From Haematococcus lacustris (taxonomy: Eukaryota > Chlorophyta > Chlorophyceae > Chlamydomonadales > Haematococcaceae): DNA of 64,000 nt. A program made the position numbers and the translations under genes. This document shows, piece after piece, positions 30,439 through 40,989 of this stretch. How positions within the stretch are numbered: position 1 is the stretch's first letter; every line of letters begins with the position of its first letter. The DNA is taken from NCBI GenBank assembly GCA_030144725.1, contig JASKMD010000024.1, positions 2,533,076 through 2,597,075 of the forward strand, in the 5' to 3' direction. The notes below the pieces were generated by a model that worked only from the letters and a program-made list of their open reading frames with translations, searched no databases and had not been told where the DNA came from.

Positions 30439-30740
30439 ACAGCCCCCAAGTAACTCCCACCCATACATCCCGGCTGCAGCCCCCAAGTAACTCCCACCCA
30501 TACATCCCGGCTGCAGCCCCCAAGTAACTCCCACCCATACATCCCGGCTGCAGCCCCCAAGTAACTCCCACCCATACATCCCGGCTGCAGCCCCCAAGTA
30601 ACTCCCACCCATACATCCCGGCTGCAGCCCCCAAGTAACTCCCACCCATACATCCCGGCTGCAGCCCCCAAGTAACTCCCACCCATACATCCCGGCTGCA
30701 GCCCCCAAGTAACTCCCACCCATACATCCCGGCTGCAGCC
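30439..30740. repeat. 37-bp minisatellite, about eight units
   Basis: The unit CCCCCAAGTAACTCCCACCC plus 17 more bases repeats with hardly any variation between the two KDZ-2 genes. As 37 is not a multiple of three, each unit shifts the frame. All three minus-strand frames stay open across the array, producing artefactual ORFs. Confidence 0.95.
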
Positions 30741-31212
30741 CCCATACAGCCATACACACCCATACACCCCAAGTACACCACACACCATTACCCCCATACT
30801 CCATAACCCCCAAAATCCCAAGTACATGCTCCCAAGCCGCCATACGCACGTGACTGCTCCCACTGTCCTCTATATTAGGCGACGCGCCTCATTTTACGGG
30901 TTTACATTTATTACATGTTCTTCGAGCACCCGGCCCTAAAGTGGGTTACAGGAAGTACCAAGACCCAGGAGGGGGGGCGTTTGAACCTTTGTTATTGCAC
31001 TTACAGGGGGACACAACGCCTAACGGCTTAAGCGGTGTGAGCCATCAATCATCAAGAGGGGGAGCAACCTCATGGCATCTTCTCTACAAGTCACATCTTG
31101 TCCCATCTCAATCCTTGACCTTGTCACATTGTCACCTCCGTCACAGTCAGGTCAGGGCTAAGGTCAGGCTAGGGTCAGGCAAGGGTCAGGCTGAGTTCAA
31201 GCTGGGTTATGC

Positions 31213-32304
31213 TTATGGGTTATGACCCAGCAGCTGCGTGCCGGTGGCTGCCCCTACAGCTGCTGCCCATGGTCCCAGGCGTTGCGTGCCAGTGGGTGCA
31301 GCAGCACCTGCTGCTTGCTGACCCAGAGGCTGCGTGCCGGTGGCTGCCCCTACAGCTGCTGCCCATGGTCCCAGGCGTTGCGTGCCAGTGGGTGCAGCAG
31401 CACCTGCTGCTTGCTGACCCAGTGGCTGCGTGCCTGTAGGTGCAGCAGCACCTGCTGCTTGCTGACCCAGAGGCTGCGTGCCAGTGGGTGCAGCAGCACC
31501 TGCTGCTTGCTGACCCAGCAGCTGCGTGCCGGTGGCTGCCCCTACAGCTGCTGCCCATGGTCCCAGGCGTTGCGTGCTAGTGGGTGCAGCAGCACCTGCT
31601 GCTTGCTGACCCAGTGGCTGCGTGCCTGTAGGTGCAGCAGCACCTGCTGCTTGCTGACCCAGAGGCTGCGTAGCGGTGGGTGCAGCAGCACCTGCTGCTT
31701 TCTGACCCAGAGGCTGCATGCCGGTGGCTGCAGCACCACCTGGTGCTTGCTGACCCAGAGGCTGCGTGCCGGTGGCTGCATCAGCAGCTGCATCAGCACC
31801 ACCTGTGGTTTCCTCATCCTCATCCTCATCACTGCTGTCATCACCGGCAGCAAGAAGCTCCTGCATTGTGAGCTTGTTCACGTCTTTGGGTGTGAGCTTG
31901 AGATGAGACTGGCGCATGAGGCTCAAAGCTGCCTTGTGCACAATCTTCGCTGAGGGCTCATGTAGGGCTGAGTCAACGCTGAACACACCATTGAGCAAGA
32001 TGTGGAAGGCTATCATGATGGCCGAGTCAGTGGACAACTCTGCCCTGGGAGTGTGGCAAGTCAGTCTGTTGGCCTTGTCGCATTTACCCGTTGAGCTAAA
32101 CTCCAGAAAGGTGGCTCCACGGTGCCGCTCTTGGTACCTTTGCCCAATACAGTGGTACCTCAACCTCATCCTGTAAAGAGCATTCGTCATTGCTTTGCCC
32201 CTTCTGGCTGAAGCTATGCATTCTTTATGTAACTCCTCCAGACGCTTCTCGCCAATGTTGCTCTTGCCAGCCATCGCCACCTGCACATTCACCAGCAAGC
32301 TCAT
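31213..32304 (-). CDS. KDZ-associated partner protein (KDZ-2 copy) with repeat tail
   Basis: ATG 32304 opens 363 codons. A probable internal exon start (GTGCAG|GTGGCGATGGC) corresponds to the start used by the homologue at 24726. Residues about 15-150 match that homologue (RYQERHRGATF, FHILLNGVFSVD, KAALSLMRQSHL). After an acidic stretch (DDSSDEDEDEE) the C-terminal half is repeats of TGTQPLGQQAAGAAAP. The upstream leader (about 32325-32545) is homologous to transposase exon 1. It is convergent with the transposase, the same arrangement as in KDZ-1. The function is unknown. Confidence 0.65.
   Translation of the reverse strand: MSLLVNVQVAMAGKSNIGEKRLEELHKECIASARRGKAMTNALYRMRLRYHCIGQRYQERHRGATFLEFSSTGKCDKANRLTCHTPRAELSTDSAIMIAFHILLNGVFSVDSALHEPSAKIVHKAALSLMRQSHLKLTPKDVNKLTMQELLAAGDDSSDEDEDEETTGGADAAADAATGTQPLGQQAPGGAAATGMQPLGQKAAGAAAPTATQPLGQQAAGAAAPTGTQPLGQQAAGAAAPTSTQRLGPWAAAVGAATGTQLLGQQAAGAAAPTGTQPLGQQAAGAAAPTGTQPLGQQAAGAAAPTGTQRLGPWAAAVGAATGTQPLGQQAAGAAAPTGTQRLGPWAAAVGAATGTQLLGHNP
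31220..31790 (-). repeat. 48-bp coding minisatellite in the partner gene
   Basis: Roughly a dozen 48-bp units encode TGTQPLGQQAAGAAAP. Some units are exchanged for LGPWAAAVGAATG, forming a higher-order pattern. The frame is maintained to the stop. Confidence 0.9.
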
Positions 32305-32586
32305 GAAGTTGCTTTAGCCTCCCCAAACACTACTCCCTTGCCTCTACTGGCGCTCATGCTGTCGCGTTTGTTGCTGCTCCTCCTGCTGTTCCCGTAGCTA
32401 AACCTGTTCCTGCTCTGGCTGGTGCTCGTTTGATTTCTGCTTTGTGGCACGCTGCGTTGTGGTGTTCGCGCGTGGTGGAGACCAGTCACGACATTATCGA
32501 CCTGTCCTGAGAGCTGGAGTATCAAATCCGGGGCGCACTGGTCTAACGCCGAAAACGGGCCTACACTGAACACGGCCCCAGACAGC

Positions 32587-32886
32587 GTGCAAGCCATCCG
32601 TAACCGCCTGCTGTAACCGCTGCTAGGCTGCGATGCCATCGACTGATGTTGTTAAGCTTGCACCACAGTGCTAACCACACCTGTGGCTGATGTGGGTACA
32701 GGTTGCGTGCCGCGAAGCAGGCTGACCAGCCTTTTTGGCACCTACAGCGACGCCTTCGACGCTGATGGCTTGCGCGATAGTTGGCTAGGCTATACGGCGC
32801 AAGGGAAGCCGTTTAGAGGTGGCATCCCTCTCAGGTGCTGCTCAGACCTCCCTGGGAGGGATGTGTGTGACCGGGAGACTTAACTG
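32587..32886 (-). repeat. KDZ-2 right terminal inverted repeat
   Basis: This is the reverse complement of 27623-27922, ending CTTAACTG immediately before the CAGACCT duplication. Confidence 0.95.
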
Positions 32887-32893
32887 CAGACCT
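32887..32893. repeat. Target-site duplication CAGACCT, right
   Basis: Matches 27616-27622. Confidence 0.85.
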
Positions 32894-33147
32894 TGTGGGA
32901 CCTGACTACCAGCATGATGGCTTTGGAGCAAACTAAAGGAACATGCATGGTGTAGTCGGAGATGTAATGTGTGAGAGTGCAATAAGTCTGCTTCCTTATG
33001 TAAAGGTGGTGGTGGGCCCCGCTGCATCCGGCTGTTTGCAAGGACAAGGTAGCAGCACGCTTACTTACAAACTCATGAGAATTTGTAGCATTTGTAGCAT
33101 TACTTACAAACTCATGAGAATTTGTAGCAGCAGCGCACTTGAGCACC

Positions 33148-33152
33148 CCATG
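33148..33152. repeat. Target-site duplication CCATG, left
   Basis: CCATG flanks the LTR element here and at 36298-36302. Confidence 0.9.
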
Positions 33153-33580
33153 TGTAACAGTCCAGACACTCAGCTAGGATGAATGGTAGATTCGTGTTTC
33201 TTTTCTCCATGCAAGATTCTGTGAGATTTGATTTGCATCTTACTTATGACGAGATCTTGCGATGCTTAGGGACTTTTCAGGGGACTTCTTGAGTGCTAGA
33301 TGCTGGAGGGGCTTGCTTCAGACTTCTTGCAGCCTTCTGATGGACTTGCTTTGCTTCTGCTTGCAATGACTACTCTTCTCTGGATGGATTAGTTCTTTAC
33401 GACGTCTTTACGATGTAAGTACACTGCACTACCCACTGCGCGACTCGGAGGCTGTCGATAAGTATGTAGACAGCCGCAGCGGCAGCAATAGCCGCACAAG
33501 TCAGCATGCTCGACGGTTGCAAGCCGGCACTTATGCCTCAGCCGACCATGCATCCTGATCGCACAAACACTACTGTTACG
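33153..33580 (+). repeat. 5' LTR of the non-autonomous element
   Basis: 428 bp. The final base is G here and A in the right copy, and there are few other differences (for example ACACTAC versus CTCTAC near the end). Confidence 0.9.
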
Positions 33581-34913
33581 TCTGGTTTCCGCAATTGTTC
33601 GTTCATCGCGACCTTTGCGCAGTGACACCGGACCCAACTCAGTCGGAGGTGCCATTGGAGCCGGAACTGATGGCATCAGCTCCAGCGCTTGTCACTGTGC
33701 CTGTTGCTGCAGAGACTCCTGCTTCTAGAAGTCGCTGTACAGCCTGTACCTGCTGTGCTTGCACTGCCGTTTCGCAGACTTGCTTTTCCCGTTCACACGG
33801 AGATCCCGCTTATGCGGAGCCTGCGTTTGCAGAGGCTTGTCTTGCTGACTTGCTTTGCCCGTTCACACGGAGAATCCCGCTGGCGCGGAGCCTGCTGTTG
33901 CAGAGGCTTCCTGATTGCTAACTTGCTTTGTCCCGCTCACGCGGAGAAATGCTTAGCTTGCCTTGCACAATGTCATGTGCGCTGCTTGCCACCTTCATCC
34001 CCGCCACCACCCCAGCCAATGAGAGCCTTGCACCAAACCTGGCCAAAGAAGCAGCCAACCGTCCATAGCCTGCCCTTAGCAGAATTACTTCATAGTGAAA
34101 CTGCAGCCAACACACATCCAGCGCCGTGCTGAGACCCTGCAGCACACTAGGCTGCACAACCCTACAACCTCATCCTTGCAGATCCCTACACACCATACCC
34201 TATGCAGAGCCTCATATCCATCAACACAATTAGCCTGCTCAAACAGAGAACACATAGCTGCACTCCTGCCTTATGCAGAGACGCCTAACACCAGCAACAA
34301 CACATACCTGGCCACCTCTAGGCACAGAGCACACCCAACATGTGACCACCAACAACATCACCCTGCCCAAGCAGAGAACAATACCCTGCAGTGTACCAGC
34401 CTGCAGAGAGCCACACGATGCAGCTGGCAGCCTGAAATCAACCTACCAGGCATCGTCTCAAGCTGACAGAAATGACAAGCAGGGCAAAGTGGCATGGGGG
34501 CCAGCCCAGTAGTCATATCTCGACGTCTAAGGCATGCACTCTCATCTGACCCAGCGATCAGTGCGCCATTCGCCACCCTTCGCCGCATCTCCAGCCCACA
34601 GTCCTACTGTCGACATCGCTATCTGACGACTTTTCGACCAGTTGCAGCCCAGCACAAGCGGAGCCTCACAGCGGACAGCTCGGATGCTTTCTATACTTCT
34701 ACGAGGAGAACACCTTGCACAGGTACAGTCGTAGGGACGCCGCATCCCGCATTGAGCGAGACCTCACAGAGCCGCAGTCCCATTGCACCCTGTTGGCATC
34801 AGCCACAGAGACGCACACAACACATCTCTAGCTTCATGCATCCTGCTGGCTTCCGCCACAGAGACATCAGCTACAGCCTACACTCCTGCATTCCTTGCAG
34901 AGACTAGGGCAAT

Positions 34914-35139
34914 CATACATCATGGCAGCAGAGCTACACAGCCCAGCAGCCTGCCAGAACAATCAAGACGCATAGCGCACGGCATGCGCACATCATGGCA
35001 GCCCAGGTAGCACCTGAGGTAGCACACATACATCATGGCAGCAGCGCTACCCAGCCCAGCAGCCTGCCAGAACACTCAAGTCGCATAGCGCACGGCATGC
35101 GCACATCATGGCAGCCCAGGTAGCACCTGAGGTAGCACA
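34914..35139. repeat. 113-bp tandem duplication inside the LTR element
   Basis: Two adjacent copies, 34914-35026 and 35027-35139, begin CATACATCATGG and differ at a handful of sites. Confidence 0.9.
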
Positions 35140-35869
35140 CAACAACGGCACGGGGCAAAGCGATCATGCATTTGCCTAGGGTTGCAGCCTCTTTGCTGCT
35201 TCTCTCATGTTCACTCATGCATGGGCCACACACTATGCAGTCAGGCACACACACCTCTGCATCCAATCGATCGGGCACATACGCCTAGGCTCTTGAGCTT
35301 CGCACCTCAGTTGACCTCAAAGTGCACAGTACCAGCGTCTCACACGGCTGCATTGGCTGGCAAAGCATGCCAGTTCACAATCGCGGGCAATCTGTTGTTC
35401 CACACTGGCTGAGGGCTCCGCAGGCTTTGTATCCCTGTTGGCACAATAGCTCCAACCTGACATGTGAGGCACATGATACACCCATCGTCTTGGTTAGGGA
35501 CAAGGCATATGTCTGCGTATGTCCCACCACTCTGTTCAAGCACTATGCAGCCGGCATGGACTGATCACCCATTGCAACCTGCGCTGAACACAACTACCAC
35601 ATCTTCTGTTTCTCAGTTTGTGCCACAATGGTTTCTTCAGTCAGCTTTGGATGGAGGAGGGGAACGAGACGACGGTCAGCTCAAGACTCTGATTTCATAG
35701 TTGCAGCATGGTTTGCATGGAGCACGTTACATTTGCTTGTCTGTTGCATGTAGCCTATTCCTGCCTGCCTGTCATTGCCTGCCTGTCTGTGCTTGCTGTT
35801 GCATGATTTTAACACAACTCATCTCAAAACTGCAAGCTCCGGGACGTAGCTTTTCGGAGTGGGGGAGAG

Positions 35870-36297
35870 TGTAACAGTCCAGACACTCAGCTAGGATGAA
35901 TGGTAGATTCGTGTTTCTTTTCTCCATGCAAGATTCTGTGAGATTTGATTTGCATCTTACTTATGACGAGATCTTGCGATGCTTAGGGACTTTTCGGGGG
36001 ACTTCTTGAGTGCTAGATGCTGGAGGGGCTTGCTTCAGACTTCTTGCAGCCTTCTGATGGACTTGCTTTGCTTCTGCTTGCAATGACTACTCTTCTCTGG
36101 ATGGATTAGTTCTTTACGACGTCTTTACGATGTAAGTACACTGCACTACCCACTGCGCGACTCGGAGGCTGTCGATAAGTATGTAGACAGCCGCAGCGGC
36201 AGCAATAGCCGCACAAGTCAGCATGCTCGACGGTTGCAAGCCGGCACTTATGCCTCAGCCGACCATGCATCCTGATCGCACAAACTCTACTGTTACA
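35870..36297 (+). repeat. 3' LTR of the non-autonomous element
   Basis: 428 bp, preceded by the polypurine tract and followed by the CCATG duplication (36298-36302). Confidence 0.9.
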
Positions 36298-36391
36298 CCA
36301 TGATTGTTAGGAGAAGAAGATGGATTGGTAGGAGAAGAAGATGGAATACAACGCTTAGGCCGCTGAGCTAGCAACAAGCACTATCAGGGCA

Positions 36392-39300
36392 CTATGACAC
36401 TACAAAGGCACCATAACAGCGAAAGAAGCGCTTGCCATACAAGAGGGTGGCTCCTCCAGGAGAGGACGGGTCAAGGGCCCACGGCGCAACTGCACCCGCC
36501 ACCATCGAGTTGATGACTGCCTCATCCACGAGTTGATGACTGCCTCATCCACGGTGACGATGCAGTGTTGAAGGCCTGCCACTCCGACATATCCACCAGC
36601 TCTTTCTTGGCCATAGCCAGCTTGCGTCCCCGCGCTATGGCCATGCGCTTTGTGGCTTTGCAAGTGCAGCCTTCTCTGTCCATATCAAGTTGTAGTTGCG
36701 CAGCTTCAGCCACAAGGCATTCGACCTTGAACTGACACCTGAGCATGCACATCGCAGTTGTGATGACTAGCCATTCAACCCTTCCTATATGCAACACTTG
36801 CATAGGCGCACATGCACATGCATATGCATATGCGCATGCATAGTCCTAATCGCCCCCACGCATACCCTACCCATTAGTAGTAGTCACACACCCGGCAATT
36901 CTGCGAGCCTTCAGCAACTCCAGCCCATGGTGTGTGTCCTCCATGCCCAGCCCTTCCTCGGCACTGATGTGGCGCCTGAGCTCCAAGGTTGTCAGCCTCG
37001 CGTGAAACGTCTTCTGTTGCCACCCCTTGTTATGAAGGAGTCCCATCATGGTGGGGGTCAGCTGCAAGGACGTTGCATCGGCCTCCTGGCCCGTCATGAC
37101 AAGCCATACACGCCGCTGCAGCTCCAGCTCCACATAATCTGCCTGCAACCGCCAGCAAATGCAATGCATCTTCTGTGCTTGACATGTTGAATGCGTACAA
37201 TGATAGCTAACTATGCTGGCAGCAATGGTAAAACACCTTCCAAGCATCAATTGCTCGTGGCTGGCTTGCAGGAAGACAGGACGCTTGCCGCTTGCCTCCC
37301 ATTGAACACACCGGACAGGACGCTTGCCTCCCATTGAACACACCGGCTTGTGAGGCCACCATCTATAGCTGTCAGCTCCTCCTCCACCTTTACTGCGAGC
37401 ATACAGTGGCAGCAGAGGGCAGTAAGCATTGTAGGTGTCATATGTGTTTTGCTTGTCAAGTGTGATAGTGGCCGCTTACATTTCTTCTTCTCCATGTCCT
37501 TCCATGTCTTATGTAACAACTCGAGCATGCCGGTAGCCTTTGACAGAGCAATCTGTGATAGTCTGCTCTGCAACACATCTGCACGATGCGCGAGTGTCAT
37601 GTAGCGCGTCACACCAGCCAGATCCTGTACATCATCAGGTACATCACCATGGGTACATCACCAAGGGAGGGGTATGAGCGTGACGGTATCAGATGCTAAA
37701 CGGTGCACGCACGAACCTTCATCATACTCCAAAGCTGTTCACATTGCTCGCCATACCGCCAACCTGCGCGTGGCTGGAACCGGCCGTTGTTAATGATTTG
37801 ACAGCGTTGGTCGTGGGAGGCTCCATGCATCCAGTTGACCAAGATGCGTGCGTCCTTCCATTCACTCGGATATCCCATGGCATCAACGTACCGTTGGTGA
37901 TCTGCAAAACGATGCAGTACATGAGGGCAGGGAGAGGCTTTACTGGTTGCGATGCAACACACCAACAACACACCTTTAGACGACAACCAAAGTCAATGTA
38001 GAACTCTGTACAGAAGTTCATCAGGATGGCGAGGGCAAGCAGGTAGTACGCAAACTGCTCAGGCGTCCTCATGTTGCAAAACATGCCAAGCAGTGGCACT
38101 CCATGGCTGCAGCAGAAGCCGATGAGACCGTGGATGCTCACGGGTGGGCCAACGGACTTGTTGAGTTCTGGGCGACAACAAGTTAGGCTCGCTGAGCAGC
38201 CAGGCTGCTCTGTATCGAATGATGGCCCCCCTGCATCTGCCATGAGGTTGGGAAGTGACAGAGCGTTTGTAAGGAAGCGATGTTGCACATCACCCTCAAG
38301 CCCTTCGCTGGAATGATCAAGGTGGCTGGTTAGATGTGTGCAGTTGCTCGGCCCACTCCAGCATAGCTGCTCAGCTTGGTGACTCCATCAGCACATGCAC
38401 ACCGATGATATCCATCCTCAGCTGTTTGCTCTGTGCCTAAAAGCATATGCATCAACCAAACACACAGACACACACACACCATCCAGCAAAACAATAGTAG
38501 ACAATGAGATGAAGGACCATACCTGCACAGCATGGGCAATCAGCAAACGGGCCGCCACTAAGCTCTACGCCAGGCAGCAAGTTGTCCAGGTGTGTGACGC
38601 GGGTTGTGGCGCGGAGCCAGTTGCAGTGCGCTTCTGTCAGTAGCTCTGCCTTGATGGGCTGGTCTGTTGGGTCGAGAAAGAGCTCATAAGGTCGGTGTGC
38701 GGCATGGATGCCGCTTGCAAAGACTGCATAGGCACGACACGCATCATGACTAGCAAGACCATGACTAGCATCAATCATACAAGTAAGGTCACATACCCGT
38801 CATGGATAGGCGACCAGACTGGAAGACAGTGAGAGCCTTCATCAGGGTGAGGCTAAACAAGAGACTTGGCCTCTGTGGGGAGCTGGGGAAGCAACCAGCA
38901 AGGGTGAAGTCAGGCATGACATGTTGCTCACAGTCTGTGCACCACCAGCAAGGGATTGAAACAGGAACGCGGTAGTCCATGCTCACATACTCGGCGGGCA
39001 GTGAGTCTCTTGGCTGCAGGCTCTCCTGCTGACAAGAACCTGCCACACCACAACAGCTGGGCCAAGCAACATCCAGTGAAGACTGGAAGTTGCTTTGCAC
39101 CTGCATGCGCTTGTGAGAGTAGCACTCCTCCATCTGTGGTGCATTGCTGATGTACGAGCGCCGCATGCACTTGTTCAACGCGGTCCAGTGCTGATCCTCC
39201 ACCCTCTTCCTTTCACTCCAGTCTCTGTTTTGCTTTCCTCCAGCTCTGCTCCATTGCTGCTGCTCTTCCTGCTGCTGCTCCTCTTCTTGCTGCTGGTCTT

Positions 39301-39477
39301 CTAATGCTTCTCCATGCTCCTCCTGGTGCCTGGTGCAGGAGGTTGTCGAGGTGGAGGCTGTTGACCTGGGCGCTTCTGCCTACGGTGTCTAGGTGCTGAT
39401 GTGTTGGTGTCGGGACTAAGAGGAGTTGTCGAGCCCTTTGTCCGCCCTCTCAGCACCGAGGCCGCGATGCAGGACAT
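36392..39477 (-). pseudogene. KDZ transposase, full architecture but mutated (KDZ-1 right)
   Basis: From ATG 39477 the exons align with KDZ-2: exon 1 to 38797, exon 2 38723-38523, exon 3 from 38436, and several more. It has the CxC-like block (WWCTDCEQHVMPDF), 'GGPFADCPCCAG', and the first Asp (EDGYHRC). It also has 'SIHGLIGFCCSHGVP', 'YIDFGC' (second Asp) and an H..C...'GEQCEQLWS' block (Glu), so all three catalytic positions are represented. Three lesions break it: a missing CACCAGG unit in exon 1 (stop soon after), a frameshift with stop at about 38341, and a 23-bp tandem duplication near 36510-36555. The last 60 or so codons are replaced after KRFF. It is therefore a recent pseudogene, or its sequence contains assembly errors at short repeats. 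Confidence 0.85.
36511..36556. repeat. 23-bp tandem duplication in KDZ-1 last exon
   Basis: GAGTTGATGACTGCCTCATC plus three bases is present twice in tandem. One copy restores the alignment to KDZ-2 (EAVI..MVAG), so the duplication causes a frameshift. Confidence 0.85.
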
Positions 39478-40568
39478 TCGCCTGCAACGTGCATATTGTA
39501 ACCGCGAGCAACACTAGGACACTGGGATGGCCTACATTAGTGAGCTGAGCATCGATATGGCCAGCCTAAATGTGTACCAATAAATGTGCTGGCTCACCTG
39601 TAAGCTGAACGCCGCACTTGCCTGAGATGCCGTACCTACAGGCCTCTAGCGTGGACAAACACTACAGACGGGGTGCTTGCGGGGGCTTGCCGTTTTTGGT
39701 ACCAATAATATTGCCGAAAATCGGCAAGGAGTAACCGGGAGGGTTGATCGAATCGACAGCTTACCCCATCGACGCAATGGGCCGAATTCAGTCGGCGTCG
39801 AACCCCCTATCGGTCCGCATTCGAGGCGGGATCGGCGGGGGGGAAAATGTCCGACGTCAGAACGAGGGAGAATGGGAGATCTGACGTCAATGATGGCGAC
39901 GATTAATCCTCCATGTCATAGTTGCCATGCAGAGACCGGGAGAAATAGATGCCGCGCATGCTGTGTAGTTGAAGGGAAGATTCTTATAACAAGCGTGCAT
40001 TATTGACAGCCCATGACGCCCGCCAGAAGTCGTTTTGGGGGCACCAGCCATCATGGGGGCCAGATGGGGGCCAGATGGGGGCCAGATGGGGGCCAGATGG
40101 GGGCCAGATGGGGGCACCAGCCATCATGGGGGCCAGCCATCATGGGCACCAGCCATCATGGGGGCCATCATAGCCAACAGCAGCATGCTGGCGTCCTGGT
40201 AGCAACTGGATGGTGCAAGTCAACATCAACACGTCAAGGCAAGCAGGATTGTGCGCAGCATCAGTCAACCCATAGGCAACACCTCACACATGTAAGCAAC
40301 GTTTTTGAACTCTTTTATGGCACTAGCTTGCCAACAACGATTAATGTTTGACACAGCCTGAACCTGCACAACAGCTATTGCAGCTCCAGCAAGCTCGTGA
40401 GTACATGCAGCAGCCAGAGGAGGGGGGTTGTGGCCAAGGCCCCTAACCTGTCAATGTCATGTATGGCACAAACCAACCGCCACCACCAGCCCTGCAGAGC
40501 GTCATCATGCCTCACAGCCGCGGCCGCTGAGCCCGGGCCATCCAAGCTGGCCCATCAACCATCCCACC

Positions 40569-40610
<42 letters not shown>

Positions 40611-40989
40611 CAACTCCACTGCCTGCTTCAAATGCACCAGCCTCTGCCACCCCCTCCAGCCTTGTTGTTGATGTGCATGATGCTCACCTAACCCTAACCA
40701 AGGGGCTGAGCTGAGGAGCGCCGGGAGCGGGGGGGGCCAGGCCTGCACCTCTGCTGCCCAGCTGGACCAGAGGTGAGGTGTGTGTGCAAGGGCAGAGCAG
40801 GGGGTGATGGGGGGCAGGCATGCAGTTGAGGTGAATGGGGCATATAACTCACAACCAGGGTCCGGACATAGGGTCAGTAGAGAACTATCGACTGAGACGG
40901 CTAGGCTGCCCAGATTCATCGCTGCCCAGAAGTCTGCCGGTTCATCGCTGCCAGAAGTCTGCCTTCGCCTCCCACTTGTACGAACCGAG
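38766..40989. repeat. Right arm of the large inverted repeat
   Basis: The 2,224-bp reverse complement of 21176-24579, minus the insertion. The outer end lies inside the last codons of the F-box/R3H-like gene and the inner end in intron 1 of the transposase. It includes a run of 14 CTG units (40570-40611). The uninterrupted host gene on this side marks the right arm as the source and the left as the copy. Confidence 0.95.

Larger units (their letters stand above)
27623..32886. mobile_element. KDZ-2 transposon with long terminal inverted repeats
   Basis: The 5,264-bp element is bounded by 300-bp near-perfect inverted repeats (27623-27922 and 32587-32886) starting CAGTTAAG, flanked by CAGACCT duplications. 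It contains a KDZ transposase gene reading right (27935-30362) and a partner gene reading left (31213-32304), with a 37-bp minisatellite between them. Homology between the two ends continues beyond the 300 bp at lower identity, through transposase exon 1 to about 28215, mirrored to about 32325. The transposase lacks part of its catalytic core, so this copy is probably immobile by itself. Confidence 0.9.
33153..36297 (+). mobile_element. Non-autonomous LTR retrotransposon (LARD-like)
   Basis: The 3,145-bp element has 428-bp LTRs (33153-33580 and 35870-36297) that differ at only a few bases. They begin TGTAACAG and end CTGTTAC(G/A), and are flanked by CCATG duplications. A primer-binding site (TGGTTTCCGC, from 33583) lies two bases inside the left LTR. 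A polypurine tract (GGAGTGGGGGAGAG, 35856-35869) lies before the right LTR, so it reads on the plus strand. The 2.3-kb interior has no gag or pol motifs in any frame, only TGCAGAG-rich sequence and a tandem duplication. It must be mobilised in trans. Confidence 0.9.

Noticed and set aside
30114..30863. 249-codon minus-strand ORF over the 37-bp array
   Set aside because: All three frames are open through the repeat, and it lies antisense to the KDZ-2 transposase 3' exon.
33595..35700. Coding capacity inside the non-autonomous LTR element
   Set aside because: Short frames only; no Gag zinc knuckle, protease, RT or integrase motif in any frame.
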